A stretch of DNA of 64,000 nt from Sphingomonas sp. 7/4-4 (GTDB lineage: Bacteria > Pseudomonadota > Alphaproteobacteria > Sphingomonadales > Sphingomonadaceae). Below, piece by piece: positions 36,920 to 47,304 of the stretch (positions are counted from its first letter, which is position 1; each line of letters opens with the position of its first letter). The stretch is taken from NCBI RefSeq assembly GCF_027941955.1, contig NZ_CP115960.1:186001-250000 (forward strand). Reading direction: 5' to 3'. The notes below the pieces were generated by a model. It was not told where the DNA came from. It made no database searches and saw nothing but the letters and a program-made list of their open reading frames with translations. Position numbers and translations under genes: made by a program.

Positions 36920-39900
36920 TTAATTGGATAGTCGGCGCCTAGGCGATTCTGATTGCGCTGGCCGCGGTTTCGTCCGCGACGTTGCCCGTTCGCTCGAGCT
37001 TCCCCATCCCACGACCCAGCCGCCGATCGCCGAGACGATCGCGCGGAGGACGACCCAATACATGATCTGCCGATAGACGAGCCGCTGCGCGACCAGCAGG
37101 TCCGGGCGGTAGCGCGCGCGACTGCCATCGAGCGCGTAGGCGAGCCAGCCGGACGATATGTCGACCGCAGTGAACGCCATCCAGTAGAACACCATGATGC
37201 CGACATCCCCGCTCGTCTGGGCCCAGCCATGCTGGAGGACGCGAAGCGCAGTGCCCAGCAGCGACGCGACGAGCGTCGCATCGATGAGCGGCGAGATCGC
37301 GGCAAAGGCGATCTGGAACAGCCAGGCCTGTGGCAGGCCCACCAGAGCGAGGCCGGAGGGCTTGCCCGCACGCAGGACAGCCCGGTGCTTCCAAAGACAT
37401 TGCAGCGTGCCGAACGCCCAGCGGTAGCGCTGTCGCGCCAGCGCCCTGAAGCTCTCGGGCGCCTCGGTCCACGCGACGGCGCGCGGATCGTAAGTGACCC
37501 GCCAGCCGGCGCGCTGGACGGCGATGGTGAGATCCTGATCCTCCGCGAGCGTGTCCTCGGGATAGCCGCCGACCGAGATCGATCGCGATGCGGCGCCACG
37601 CGCCGACTGCGCCCGGCACCACGGTCATGGCATCGAAGCCGGCGAGCGCGCGCCGCTCCAGATTCTGGGCCGTGATATATTCGATGGCCTGCCAACGCGT
37701 GACGAGGTTCACGCGATTGCCGACCCGTGCGTCGCCCGCCACCGCGCCGATGCGCGGATCGGCGAACCAGCGGACGAGGCGACGAATGGTCGCCGGCTCG
37801 AACTGGGTGTCCGCGTCGAGGGCTATGATCACTTCGCCGGTCGCATGGCGCAACGCACGATTCAGCGTCGCCGCCTTGCCGCCGTTGCGCAGCGTGAGCA
37901 GCGTGACGCGCGGATCGGTGCCGAAGGATTCCGCGACCACCGCGCTGGTGCGGTCCTGCGATCCGTCGTCGGCGACGATGATCTGCAGCGCGGGATAGTC
38001 GCTGGCGAGCGCACGCGCGATCGACTGGGCGATCACGCGCTCCTCGTTATAGGCGGGGATGATCACCGAAACGGCCGGCTCGAAGGCGGGCGGCTCGGGC
38101 CGACGCCGTCGGCTCTGGAACCAGGCCAGGCCCGCCATCAACACTGCGCGTGCGATGCCCAGCGCGATGGCGACGTAGAAGAGCCAGGCGATCGTCGCCG
38201 CGAGGGCGGCGAGAGCGACGAAAATCGCCACGTCGACGCGGACTGCGAGGAGATCGTTCCCCGTGACGACGGGCATCGCCTCCGCCTGCGGAATGCCGGC
38301 GAGCTGCGAGGCCGGAACGAAGCGATAGCCCTGCCCCTTCAGCGTCGCGATGATCCGCGGGAGTGCGGCGAGCGTCTGGCTGCGATCCCCGCCGCCGTCG
38401 TGGAGGAGGATGACATTCGCCGAAGCCGCGGGCGTCGCGCCATGGACCTGCGCGACGACCTGATCGACGATCGCATCCACGCCGGGGCGCTGCCAATCGT
38501 TCGGATCCACGTGCAGGCCCACCACTGTATAGCCTGCCTTCTGCGCCTCCAGTGCGGGGCCGAGCTCGTCGGCCGTGGTGGGTTCCGCATCGCCGAAATA
38601 GGGCGCGCGGAACAGCGTCATGCGGTGGCCGGTATAGGCTTCGACGAGCCGCTGGGTCGCATTGAGCTCCAGTTGCGTCTGTGTCGCGCTGGCGTTGGCC
38701 AGATTGGGATGGGTGTAGCTGTGATTGCCGATCTCGTCCCCGTCGGCGATCATGCGGCGCAGCAGGGCCGGATGCTGCAAGGCATTCTCTCCGATGACGA
38801 AGAAGGTCGCCGGCACATGCGCGGCCTCGAGCGTGTCGAGGATCTTCGGCGTCCATGCCGGATCGGGGCCATCGTCGAAGGTCAGTGCGAGCCGCCGCGG
38901 CTCGGTGCCGCCGGTACGCTGCACGACATAGGGCGTGGGCACTGCCCCATATGCCTCGTCGCGGATCATCCCCTGCGCGTCCCGAGTGACGGTGCGGCGG
39001 CCGTCGGTGGGCGTCGCGGCGATCCGCAGGATCTCGCCGGAACCCTCGACATCGGTGCTGAGCAGCGAACGGGGAGTGGAAAGATCGGGCACGCCGCCGC
39101 TGCGGAAGGCGCCGAGATCGGACCAGAAGCCGGCATCCTCGGTGCCCAGTCGCCAGAGCGCCACATCGTCGATGCCCATCCGCTTCAAGGCCTGGAGCTG
39201 GTTCCAGCTGGTCGCCGCATCCATCATCCAGACGCTGTGGTGCTGCCCGTCCTCGTCATAGGCGAAGCCGGCATTGCCGCTGGCGCGATCGAAGGAAACC
39301 GGCGCCTCGCTGTCATGGGCGGCAAGCCAGGCCTCTTCGATCGACAATGCGTCGGTGGCCTTCCCATGCCAGTCATAGGCATAACTTCCGAGCGCGACGA
39401 CGAGCTTGTCTGCGCCTATCGATCGGCGGGCTGCCCCGACCTGCTGGACGAACCAGTCCTGTGCGGCGATGGGGCCGGGTTCGCCGCCCTCCCAATGCTG
39501 GTCATAGGCCATGACGATCACCCGGTCTGCGACGGCCGCCAACGCGGGCAGCGGCCAGCTTTGGTCCTCGGCCGGCGCTGTGACCGCGAGTTGGGACCCG
39601 GCCGGCAGCGCCGTGCGAAGTGTGCGGAGAAAGCGCAGATAATTGCCCATGGCGCTTCGCGGCAGCGCCTCGAAGTCCATCACCAGCCCGGCATCGCGCC
39701 GCCCCGCGACCATTGTGGCGAGGCGTGCCGCCAGCGCGCGGCGGCGCGCGGCATCGCGCAGCAACGTCGCGGCGCCCGCACCGTCCCACGCCGCATCGCC
39801 GAAATTCTGGACCATGGGCAGGATCCTGGGCGGAGACGCGGCCGCGCGGATCGTTTGGTCGAACTGCGGATCCTGCTCGACTCGCATCTGCGTCCCGGCC

Positions 39901-40253
39901 ACGGTGACGAGCGCCGGCACCGCCCAGTCAAGTGACCCGACGTGCCGGCGGAGCGATGCGAGGCTCGCATCGTCTCCAGGCACGTAGAAGCCGATGTTGA
40001 GCGGCGTGTGCGGATCCTTCGAGTGGATCGCCGGCAGCCAGGCGCCGAGGCCGTGGCGGGAATGCGTGCCGCGCAGTTGGCCGGGACGAGACTGCGCAAA
40101 CGGCAACACGAGCCCTCGTTCGCGCGGAACCGCAACGAGCGTCGTTGCGAACGCCACCGCGCCGATCAGAACGAGCGCGATCCCGATCGCCAGCATTCGC
40201 TTTGCCCAGCGACCGCGGCGGCCGGTGGGATCGAAGAAGATGGGCGGGCGCAT
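36920..40253 (-). CDS. Three-domain GH18-like / NodB polysaccharide deacetylase / GT2 membrane protein, one frameshift
   Basis: About 1,110 residues; the start at 40253 precedes an N-terminal membrane anchor (MLAIGIALVLIGAVAFATTL). Domain 1 (about 80-400) is a GH18-like barrel with GLVMDFEAL and VIVMAYDQHWEG. Domain 2 is NodB: LALTFDDGPDPAWTPKILDT, HSYTHPNL, RAPYFGD and LLHDGGGDRSQT give the metal-binding Asp/His residues. After a membrane span comes GT2: VSVIIPAYNEERVIAQSIAR, VADDGSQDRT, ALDADTQF, EDQDLT and QRYRW, then C-terminal membrane helices. The frame changes near 37585. Such fusions are thought to make and modify an exported beta-linked hexosamine polymer. Confidence 0.88.
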
Positions 40254-40559
40254 GCCTGGGCTTTCCTGTGAGCGTTCGGAATGCACCGTCGCTACAACGC
40301 CGAAGATGTCACCCAACTGGGAGCCAGCTTAAATTTCCGTCATGTTGGCGCTGGCGGACTTCATCTCGTCAGGCCCGATCCGCACCAGCGCCGGATCGCA
40401 GGGAGACGGCACAGCTCGTACCCGCGGAGACGACAATGGCATGCTGTACGCCTCCGGCATCCACCCAGAGCTTGTATTCGAGGCATGGCGGCCCGCGAGA
40501 CAGGTTAGGCGCGATCTCGAAGGGTCCGAGGTGCAGAGGTTGTGGTCTCGCACACGCCG

Positions 40560-41165
40560 GAGATGCAGATGACCGACGCCCAATCGAGGTTTGGTTTACC
40601 TCTGCGCAGAAAACAAAGTTGTGGGAGCGGTGGAAGCGAGGCGAGAGCATATCGTCTATCTCGCGATCATTGGACCGGCGGAGCAAGAGCGGGGTTCAGC
40701 AGATCATCAGCCTTCGCGGAGGCATCGTCCACCTGCGCGGCACCGGGCGGATCGCGCTCTTCGTCTGGGAGGAGCGCGAGGAGATCTCACGAGGGCTCGC
40801 GTCAGGTCTGCCGGTCCGGCTATTGCGCGACGGACCGGCCCGCCGAAGCCGAGGATCGCGCCGTCCCCGGTCACCGGGAAAGCGATCTGCTCATCGGCGC
40901 CGGCGACACACGCATCGCGACGCCCGTCGAGCGGCACAGTCGGTTCACGATGCTGGTGAAGCTGAGGAAGCGGGACTCGGCGTCGGCCGTGCGGGCTCTG
41001 GCCCGGAAGATCGGCAAGCTACGCCGGGGAGCCAAGGCGCTCGCTGACCTGGGACCAGGGCAAGGAAATGGCGCGTCATCGAAGCTTCACCGTCGCCACG
41101 AATGTGCAGGTCTACCGCGCCGCTCGGTCAACGTTTGAACGATCTATCGCACTGGGTACAGATCT
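40560..41165 (+). pseudogene. IS30 family transposase remnant
   Basis: Three pieces in different frames match IS30 transposases: the N-terminal helix-turn-helix region (RRPIEVWFTSAQKTKLWERW, SISRSLDRRSKSGVQQIIS, REEISRGLASG), the catalytic core start (GHRESDLLIGAG, THxRIATPVERHSRFTMLVK-like residues) and DQGKEMARHRSFTVATNVQV. The segment between the first two and the entire end of the DDE domain are missing, so it is inactive. It adjoins the 3' end of the cytochrome P460 gene. Confidence 0.65.
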
Positions 41166-41166
41166 A

Positions 41167-41784
41167 CTATTTGACGCCCCGCCAAAGGGTGCGGGTTGCC
41201 GGATAATGCTGTGTAAAAAGCCCCTGACTGTCGCCATATTTCCGATGGCAGGTTGCACAAGTGTTTCCAGGCGGCAGGGCTGATGTCTGCGTCACACCGC
41301 CGGGGAAGCTGTAGAAGCGGCGCCCCTCCGAATGATTGCTGTCGAGTACCTCTACCCCCACGAAGCGCTCGCCCGTCTGCGCGAGGAGTGCGGGTTCCCC
41401 GTTTCGTTCCGGGGAATGTGCCGGATCTGCCTTGAGGCCATGGAACGTTACGATGAATGTCGCGCCGTCGGGAAAGTGGCCATCTCGACGGAATCGGGCA
41501 TAGGAGTCGGGTCGAACCTGCACATGCCGCATCTCGTCAGGCAGGCCCGACCCATCAGTCCGTAAGCGTAGCGTCGTCCCTAACGTCACCCACGCCTGCA
41601 CATCTGTCGGGCGCGTCAGCTGCGCGGCCGCCTCGGGATCTGATTGAAGGGTCAGGCCCGAACTCTTGCTTGTCGTCGCAACAATAAGAAGTGCCAGTCC
41701 GGCGCAGAGTCCTGTGAGACCTCGCTGCCGTCCGGTAGCCCGTTTCTGCTTCGCCAGATGCGGCGATCTCGTCTCGATGTGCAT
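41167..41784 (-). CDS. Cytochrome P460 domain protein
   Basis: 205 residues. A single membrane/signal segment (GLTGLCAGLALLIVATTS) leads to a periplasmic domain. The haem site is CATCHRKYGDSQGLFTQHYP, the CxxCH with following FTQ-YP of the P460 family; GTTLRLRTDGSGLPDEMRHV and DGATFIVTFHGLKADP are other typical stretches. P460 proteins bind haem with an unusual lysine cross-link and can oxidise hydroxylamine or related substrates, though many homologues have no assigned role. The start at 41784 lacks a strong ribosome binding site. The IS30 remnant ends 2 bases beyond its stop, so the last residues may have been altered. Confidence 0.75.
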   Translation of the reverse strand: MHIETRSPHLAKQKRATGRQRGLTGLCAGLALLIVATTSKSSGLTLQSDPEAAAQLTRPTDVQAWVTLGTTLRLRTDGSGLPDEMRHVQVRPDSYARFRRDGHFPDGATFIVTFHGLKADPAHSPERNGEPALLAQTGERFVGVEVLDSNHSEGRRFYSFPGGVTQTSALPPGNTCATCHRKYGDSQGLFTQHYPATRTLWRGVK

Positions 41785-41915
41785 GCGCCCGGCATATACA
41801 TGGTCGAGTGTCGGGCCCAGTTGGACGGGCTGCTATGGAGCGCTCTCGCGGATTTTCTGCAAGTGCCCGCTCGTGAGCGCAGCCGTGCTTTCGGCCCGGG
41901 GAGCCGTACCGAACG

Positions 41916-42545
41916 TCAGCCGGCGCGATGTGCTGCGCTCTGCCGCAGCAGATGGCTCAGCGAAGCCCATGCCGATTGAAGCGGAGCAGGTGACTGCTCC
42001 GCTTTCGAGAGGTTCATCGCGCCGGAATATGCCGAGACGACCAGCGTCGCGAGATCGTCGGCTGCTGCGTGGCTCATGTTCATCGGGCCGGACATGCGGA
42101 ATCGCTCTGCAATCGCGTCGCGCCATTCGGCGAAGATGACGAGCAGAGCCTGACGAAAGTCGGGATCCGCAAAGGCAAGCTCGACCGCGAGATTGTTCAA
42201 TGGGCACCCTCTCACGAAGCCTTGGGCGAGCAGTCCCTCGCCGATTGCGCGGAAAGCCGCCTCGATGCCGTCGATCGGCGTCTCCGCCTCCCGCACGGGT
42301 GCGATCCAGCCCTCGCGCACGGCGTCCGCGACCCGATCCCGCACGACGGCCAGTCCAAGTTCCTTCTTGGAGGCGAAATGATGGTGGAGCGCTCCGCTCG
42401 TTACGCCCGCTGCACGGATGATGTCCTGCATCGAGGCGTCATGATAGCCCTTGGTCTGGAACAGGTCCGCCGCGGCATCGAGAATGCGCGCGCGCGTTGC
42501 CGCCGGATCGTTGGTTCGCAGGCGCCGGTTATCGGATTTGGTCAT
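41916..42545 (-). CDS. TetR/AcrR family transcriptional regulator
   Basis: 209 residues from the ATG at 42545. The N-terminal DNA-binding region is classic: ARILDAAADLFQTKGYHDAS then MQDIIRAAGVTSGALHHHFA. The C-terminal part (FVRGCPLNNLAVELAFADPD) resembles the TetR_C pattern of the AcrR/NemR-type sensors with a conserved GCP(L/M)xN. These usually sense reactive or aromatic compounds. It is divergent from the NIPSNAP operon and shares a 219-base intergenic region holding an operator-like box; the same box lies in front of the GST gene 6.6 kb away, so I infer it controls both. Confidence 0.88.
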   Translation of the reverse strand: MTKSDNRRLRTNDPAATRARILDAAADLFQTKGYHDASMQDIIRAAGVTSGALHHHFASKKELGLAVVRDRVADAVREGWIAPVREAETPIDGIEAAFRAIGEGLLAQGFVRGCPLNNLAVELAFADPDFRQALLVIFAEWRDAIAERFRMSGPMNMSHAAADDLATLVVSAYSGAMNLSKAEQSPAPLQSAWASLSHLLRQSAAHRAG

Positions 42546-42711
42546 GCAAGCCTTCTGAACGTGCCGCAGGCTGCCGGAGCCGGACGATGGGCAGGCGGGC
42601 GTGGCGAACCTAGCGGACAATCCGCGCCACCCGCAACGCCCACGGTAGGGCAGCATCCGCCCTTCACCAACCTCCGGCACTCACGCGACGCATCATCGCC
42701 GATTACATTCG

Positions 42712-42738
42712 CTTGACAAAACAGGTCAACCGGTCTGT
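42712..42738 (+). promoter_or_regulatory. Promoter/operator box 1 of the proposed TetR regulon
   Basis: Begins with TTGACA (a -35 hexamer at 42713-42718) and continues with ACAGGTCAACCGGTCTGT (42721-42738), flanked ACAG...CTGT as in many TetR operators. 25 of 27 bases match the complement of 49305-49331. It lies 27 bases upstream of the NIPSNAP gene. Confidence 0.6.
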
Positions 42739-42764
42739 TTTGATCATGCAATGGAGGGACGGAA

Positions 42765-43700
42765 ATGATTTGGAAGTCGACGGCGGGGATCGGCATCACC
42801 GCAATTCTGGCGGCCCTCGGGCACGCCGGCGCGGCGGGACAGGCCGCTCCGAGTATCGATCATCCCGTTCTCGAGCTGCGCCAGTACAAGCTCGTCTCCG
42901 GCAAGACGGCTGCGTTCGTCTCGCTCTTCGAGGCGAAGTTCGTCGAGAGCCACGAGGCGGTGGGCATCCGGCTGATCGGCCAGTTTCGGGATCATGATCG
43001 GCCGGACAGGTTCACCTGGCTTCGCGAGTTTTCCAGCATGACGGCCCGCGGAAAGGCGTTGAACGATTTCTATTTCGGCTCCGTCTGGCAGGCCAATCGC
43101 GGGGTCGCCAACCCGATGCTCGACGACAATGACAATGTATTGTTGCTGCGGCCCGCCCGCCCCGGAGCGGGGTTTGCGCCCACTGCGCCACGGCCAAAGC
43201 CAGGGGCGGCGCATGGTGTGGTCATCGTGATGATCGAGTATCTCTGGAAAGACCCGAACCAGGCATTTTCAGGCTTCTTTCTCGATCGGGTGGCCCCCGC
43301 GCTACGGTCGGCCGGACTGCCGGTGCTGGGAAGCTATGTCGCCGAGGAGCAGCCGAACAATTTCGCGCGGCTGCCGGTCCGCCAGGGCGAAAAGGTTCTC
43401 GTCTGGTTCACCAGGGCGGAGAGCCTGCAAAGCTACGACCTCATGATGAAGCGCCTTCAGCGCACTACGGCCTGGCGCACGGATATCGCACCTGGTTTGA
43501 AGGATTTTCGCGAGCGGGACCCGCAGGTGCTGCGGCTGGACCCGACCCTCGATCGGCGCTGCGCTGATGCAGTGGCCCGTACGCGCCGGTGCACTGCGCT
43601 TGATCGGACCGCGCATTTCTGCCGCTGGGATTGCCCGCTCGAAGCCGACCGCAGTGCCAGCCGAACCTCACAAGGGCATTTGTTGGAGACCGGAAAATGA
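42765..43700 (+). CDS. NIPSNAP family protein (secreted), probable frameshift near the C-terminus
   Basis: 311 residues as written; GGAGGGAC precedes the ATG. Signal-like start MIWKSTAGIGITAILAALGH. Two NIPSNAP-type ferredoxin-like halves are visible: PVLELRQYKLVSGKTAAFVS with GIRLIGQFRDHDRPDRFTWL, and the second with FLDRVAPALRSAGLPVLGSY and VLVWFTRAESLQSYDLMMKR. Real similarity ends around LRLDPT (43547); one extra C there would give PRSALR and a stop at 43567, the usual type of ending, so the last 45 residues are probably out of frame. First gene of the operon behind the TetR box. The molecular function of bacterial NIPSNAPs is unclear. Confidence 0.75.
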   Translation: MIWKSTAGIGITAILAALGHAGAAGQAAPSIDHPVLELRQYKLVSGKTAAFVSLFEAKFVESHEAVGIRLIGQFRDHDRPDRFTWLREFSSMTARGKALNDFYFGSVWQANRGVANPMLDDNDNVLLLRPARPGAGFAPTAPRPKPGAAHGVVIVMIEYLWKDPNQAFSGFFLDRVAPALRSAGLPVLGSYVAEEQPNNFARLPVRQGEKVLVWFTRAESLQSYDLMMKRLQRTTAWRTDIAPGLKDFRERDPQVLRLDPTLDRRCADAVARTRRCTALDRTAHFCRWDCPLEADRSASRTSQGHLLETGK

Positions 43701-44277
43701 ATGATCTGCTGGAAAGGGAAACGGGCCGGCGCGCGGTCATCGCCACGGGCGGCACGCTGGCCGCCGCCGCCATGATGCCGTCGCCGCTTTTCGCCGGCGC
43801 CCGAAGTCCCGGCTCGGAGGGCTTCGACTTCCTGTTGGGAGAGTGGCAGGTTCTCCACCGCAAACTCCGCACCCGCCTCGAGGGAAGCTCCGACTGGTAC
43901 AGCTTCCCGGGAACACTCGCTGTCCGGCCGATCCTGGCCGGCGGCGGGAATGTCGACGAGAACGTGCTTGAGGACCCTGCCGGACGCTATCTGGCGACGT
44001 CGCTCCGTATCTTCGATCCGAAGGCCAGGCGCTGGTCGGTATATTGGATCGACGGTCGCTCCACCGGCATCGAGAAACCGGTCATAGGCCGGTTCGCCGG
44101 GCGGATCGGCAGTTTCTACAATGACGACGAGTTTCGCGGGCGGCCGATCAGGGTTCGCTTCACTTACGAGGATCTGGGCCCCGGGCGAGCGCGCTGGGAG
44201 CAGGCATTCTCCCCGACAAGGGCCGAAGCTGGGAGCCGAACTGGACTATGAACTTCACGCGCGGGGAGAATGGCTGA
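43697..44277 (+). CDS. DUF1579-like secreted protein, copy 1, one frameshift
   Basis: About 193 residues after correction. Starts MNDLLERETGRRAVIATGGT, a possible twin-arginine-like export signal ending AGARS. The domain reads FDFLLGEWQVLHRKLRTRLE, FPGTLAVRPILAGGGNVDEN, VYWIDGRSTGIEKPVIGRFA and VRFTYEDLGPGRARWEQAFS, as in DUF1579-like lipocalin-type proteins. At 44211 a C run appears one base short; corrected, the end is PDKGRSWEPNWTMNFTRGEN and the stop overlaps the next ATG by one base. The protein beside it is a tandem paralogue. Probably cotranscribed from the TetR-controlled promoter. Confidence 0.72.
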
Positions 44278-44750
44278 TGGACCAGCAGGCTGGTCTCAAT
44301 GCGTTCGCGTTCCAGAACGGCAGATGGTCCGTCGTTCACCGCAAGCGCAGGCGGCGTCTCGTCGGCGAGACGGAGTGGTTGACGTTTCGCGGCTCCTGCA
44401 ACGCCTGGGAGATCCTGGGTGGCGCGGGCAATGTCGATGATCACTGGCTTGAGGATCCCAGCGGCGCCTATGCGGCTGCAACGATACGCCGGCTCGAGCC
44501 GGACGGAAATTGGTCGATCTGGTGGATCGACCCCCGCTTTCCCGGTCTTGCTTCGCCGATGCGCGGAAGCTTCACGGACGGGGTCGGGACCTTTCACGGT
44601 GAAGAGGTCCTGGCGGGCCGGCCTGTGCTGGTACGCTTCATCTGGTCGAATATCAGCGCACAGGCCGCACGATGGGAACAGGCCTTCTCCGCCGACCATG
44701 GCCTCACCTATGAAACGAACTGGGTGATGGAATTCGAACGGGCGGCCTAG
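44277..44750 (+). CDS. DUF1579-like protein, copy 2
   Basis: 157 residues, no signal peptide. MDQQAGLNAFAFQNGRWSVV aligns with the start of copy 1's mature domain; shared blocks are HRKxRxRL, GGAGNVDDHWLEDPSGAYAA against GGGNVDENVLEDPAGRYLAT, SIWWIDPR and ARWEQAFSADHGLTYETNWV. Hence it arose by tandem duplication, and the two diverged to roughly half identity by eye. The start codon overlaps the stop of copy 1 (TGATG), a sign of coupled translation. Location differs: copy 1 exported, copy 2 cytoplasmic, if the starts are right. Function unknown. Confidence 0.75.
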   Translation: MDQQAGLNAFAFQNGRWSVVHRKRRRRLVGETEWLTFRGSCNAWEILGGAGNVDDHWLEDPSGAYAAATIRRLEPDGNWSIWWIDPRFPGLASPMRGSFTDGVGTFHGEEVLAGRPVLVRFIWSNISAQAARWEQAFSADHGLTYETNWVMEFERAA

Positions 44751-44841
44751 CAGCCCATCGTAGCGCGGCATCCGGTGAACTGCATCGCCGAGGATCGCGG
44801 TTTCGCCGGACTTGAAGTTCGATAATTGAAGGGGAAATAGC

Positions 44842-45345
44842 ATGCGTGCAGTTTCCATCGGGCGGCGTGGGCTGCTCGGAGTCGGTGGCGCCATGGCATT
44901 GTTTCCATCCGGGCGAGCATCTGCCAGCGCCGGCGACATGCGCGGCGAGCAGCTGATCCGGCGATACTTCGAGGTCTGGAACACCGGGGTTCTCGAGCCG
45001 CTCGATGAATTGCTGAGCTCCGCTTATATCAATCACACGCCTTCCACGCCCAACCCGCCGCGCGGTCCGGAGGGCCTCAAGCCCATCATTGTGGCGATGC
45101 GGACGGCGTTCCCGGACCTTCATTACCGGATCGAGGACATCGTCGCGACGCCAGACCGAGCGGTAGCGCGCGTCGTTATGACCGGGACCCATCGCGGTGC
45201 GTTTTTCGGCTTTCCCGCGACCGGCAGGCCGGTCCGGGTCAATCAGATCAACATCGAACAGATCGACCGCCAGGGACGCATTGCGGAGCATTGGCGCGTA
45301 ACCGACGAACTGACACTGATGCGCCAGCTGGGACAGGCCGGCTGA
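44842..45345 (+). CDS. SnoaL-like/ester cyclase family protein (exported)
   Basis: 167 residues. GAAGGGGAAATAGC precedes the ATG. The start MRAVSIGRRGLLGVGGAMAL is a twin-arginine-type signal (GRRGLLG). The mature part follows the SnoaL-like polyketide cyclase pattern: LIRRYFEVWNTGVLEPLDEL, INHTPSTPNPPRGPEGLKPI, AFPDLHYRIEDIVATPDRAV and VNQINIEQIDRQGRIAEHWR. The conserved histidine and acidic residues are present, but the substrate is not predictable. It is 91 bases behind the DUF1579-like pair on the same strand and probably the last gene of the TetR-linked operon. Confidence 0.82.
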   Translation: MRAVSIGRRGLLGVGGAMALFPSGRASASAGDMRGEQLIRRYFEVWNTGVLEPLDELLSSAYINHTPSTPNPPRGPEGLKPIIVAMRTAFPDLHYRIEDIVATPDRAVARVVMTGTHRGAFFGFPATGRPVRVNQINIEQIDRQGRIAEHWRVTDELTLMRQLGQAG

Positions 45346-45372
45346 CGATCTGGAGGGACGGGTCAGTCGGCG

Positions 45373-45906
45373 TCAGGCGGCGTCCGTCCCGCAATCTTCA
45401 CAGGCCGGCCGCGAACAGGTCCGGCTTGCCGAGCCGAACCCCTTCGCGCGCAAAATCGCATAGGCGATGCTGAGATGGAAATAGGTGTTGGTCATGGCGA
45501 AGACCGACAGCCATTGGCCGGCAGGCAGCGTCGGCTCCATCACGTCGCCGATCCTGAAAGTGATCGGAACCTCGTCGCGTCCCTCAAACTGTCGCGGTGA
45601 GAGAGACGCAATGAAGCGGCGGGCATCCGCCATCGCGGCCTTGAATCCGGCCACGTCCGTATTGGCATCGATGCTCGCAGGTTCCGGCAGGCCCGCCACG
45701 CGCGCCGGCCATTGTGACGCGAAGTTCACGACCACCATCAGTTGAAAGGCGAGGGGATGCATGTCGTCGATGAGGCGCCATCGGAGGACGTCGGCCGCAT
45801 CCAGGCCTTGGTCGGCACCATATGCCAAGCCCTTATCCAGCAGGTGATCGGCCGCCACCAGGGTACGGTCGAGCAGGTTCACGAAGCTGTAGAGAGTCAC
45901 GGTCAT
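45373..45906 (-). CDS. DUF1993 family protein
   Basis: 177 residues from the ATG at 45906. The pattern MTVTLYSFVNLLDRTLVAAD, RLIDDMHPLAFQLMVVVNFA, RRFIASLSPRQFEGRDEVPI and NTYFHLSIAYAILRAKGF is that of DUF1993, a DinB-like four-helix bundle with a possible metal site (His in DDMHPL and in YFHLS). A cysteine-rich tail follows (CSRPACEDCG). The cytoplasmic protein has no assigned reaction. It is convergent with the SnoaL gene; an open frame reading up to 46275 is a shadow of its neighbour. Confidence 0.82.
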   Translation of the reverse strand: MTVTLYSFVNLLDRTLVAADHLLDKGLAYGADQGLDAADVLRWRLIDDMHPLAFQLMVVVNFASQWPARVAGLPEPASIDANTDVAGFKAAMADARRFIASLSPRQFEGRDEVPITFRIGDVMEPTLPAGQWLSVFAMTNTYFHLSIAYAILRAKGFGSASRTCSRPACEDCGTDAA

Positions 45907-46072
45907 CGAAATCGTCCTGGCTGGAAGAACGCTTGGGCGGGAACAGGCACAGTGAGCGACGCAGCGGGTCTTGTCTGCCATGGCCGGCTCTCGCTGACCA
46001 CCTGGCCATGCAGAAACGGCTCCGTTCGCCGGGCAGGCGCTGGCGATTCCGCATCTCGCCGCACCGCCCGCG

Positions 46073-47304
46073 CTAGAGATAGGAGAACCACCAGTCGCGC
46101 CGTCGCGCCTTGATACCCGCAAACCAGCGGCAAAGCGGATAGCTCGCCACGACGACCGCCAGCCACGCGAGATAGGTGACCCATAGATCGAAGCCGAAGC
46201 CGATCGGGAAGCGGTCGCTCGGACCGCCCATCGACGGATAGGGCAGGAAGGCGAAGGCGTAAGCCCCGCGACCATACATCGCGAACGCCAGCGCCGTCGC
46301 GATGAGGTGGGCCAGGAAGAAGTGGACGATATAATAGAAGAGCGGCACCCTGCCGAAGACGATCGCTATTGCGACCGGCCCGCGATGGGTTGAGGCAATG
46401 CGCCCGAATGCCGCCAGCAGGGCCAATGCGAGGCCCAGTGTCACCAGGACGAAAGCGGGAGACGCCGGATATTTCGTGACGTTGAGAAACGAGATCACGG
46501 TATAGGCGAGGCTGCGCTGGTGTTCCCAAGGCACCGGGTCTCCATAGACATTCACCAGCCGCATGATCACGAAGCCTGCCAGCGCCGTGGCGGCGATCAG
46601 CCAAAGCCTGCGCGTGCGTTCCGCCTCGCCCATGGCGAAGAGCGGCCCAAGCGTGAACCCGAAAGCCATGATCGCGACCCACGGGATGACGGGATAGGGC
46701 GTGACGAACAGGATCCCGTCCAGCCGGAACGCGCCGACCTGATGGAGGATGTTCCATAGACCCGCCGCGGCTCCGAACTGGCGCGCGGTAATTCCGTCCA
46801 GCAGCGGATGAAGCAGGATTGTCGCCACGGCCAGCGCGAGGAGGAGCCGGCGCGGCAGCCATATCAACGCTGCGAGAAGGACCATCGAGAGGCCGAGGGA
46901 CCAGAGAACCAGCAGCAGGACCGGATTGGCCGGCGACCAGGAGAAATAATAGCCGAGCTGCATCACGACCAGTTCCAACGCCATCAACCATAGGCCGCGC
47001 GTGGCGAGGAAGCGCGAAAGTGCGCTGCGGGTTCGCCCGTTCTGCCACCACAACCACGCGCCCAGGCCGGCGGTTAACGCGAAGGCAGGAGCGCAGAGGT
47101 GCGTTATCCACCGCGTGCCGAAGAGCAATGGCGTCGTGTTCGCAAGGTTGGTTGGCAGCGCCGACATGGCGCCCCGGTGGATGAAGTCCCGAACGTGGTC
47201 GAGCGCCATGATGATCATTACCACGCCGCGGAGCAGATCGATCGAGGGGTGCGGCCGAGGGGAGAGCTGGCTGGTGCAGGTTGGCGTTGCGTTTCGCTGT
47301 CCAT
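46073..47304 (-). CDS. DUF1624 family polytopic membrane protein (acyltransferase-like), possible frameshift at the start
   Basis: About 410 residues. PSIDLLRGVVMIIMALDHVR then DFIH is the hallmark opening of DUF1624/heparan-alpha-glucosaminide acetyltransferase-like proteins, with the conserved RG and DH pair. About ten hydrophobic helices follow to WRFAG-like CRWFAGIKARRRDWWFSYL. The best start is the ATG at 47304 (GGGGGGA in front), which needs one base change in the CTCTCCCC run near 47260; the uninterrupted frame starts at 47359. Predicted to transfer acyl groups across the inner membrane to an unknown acceptor. Gene order on the minus strand is GST, AraC, DUF1624, DUF1993. Confidence 0.8.
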
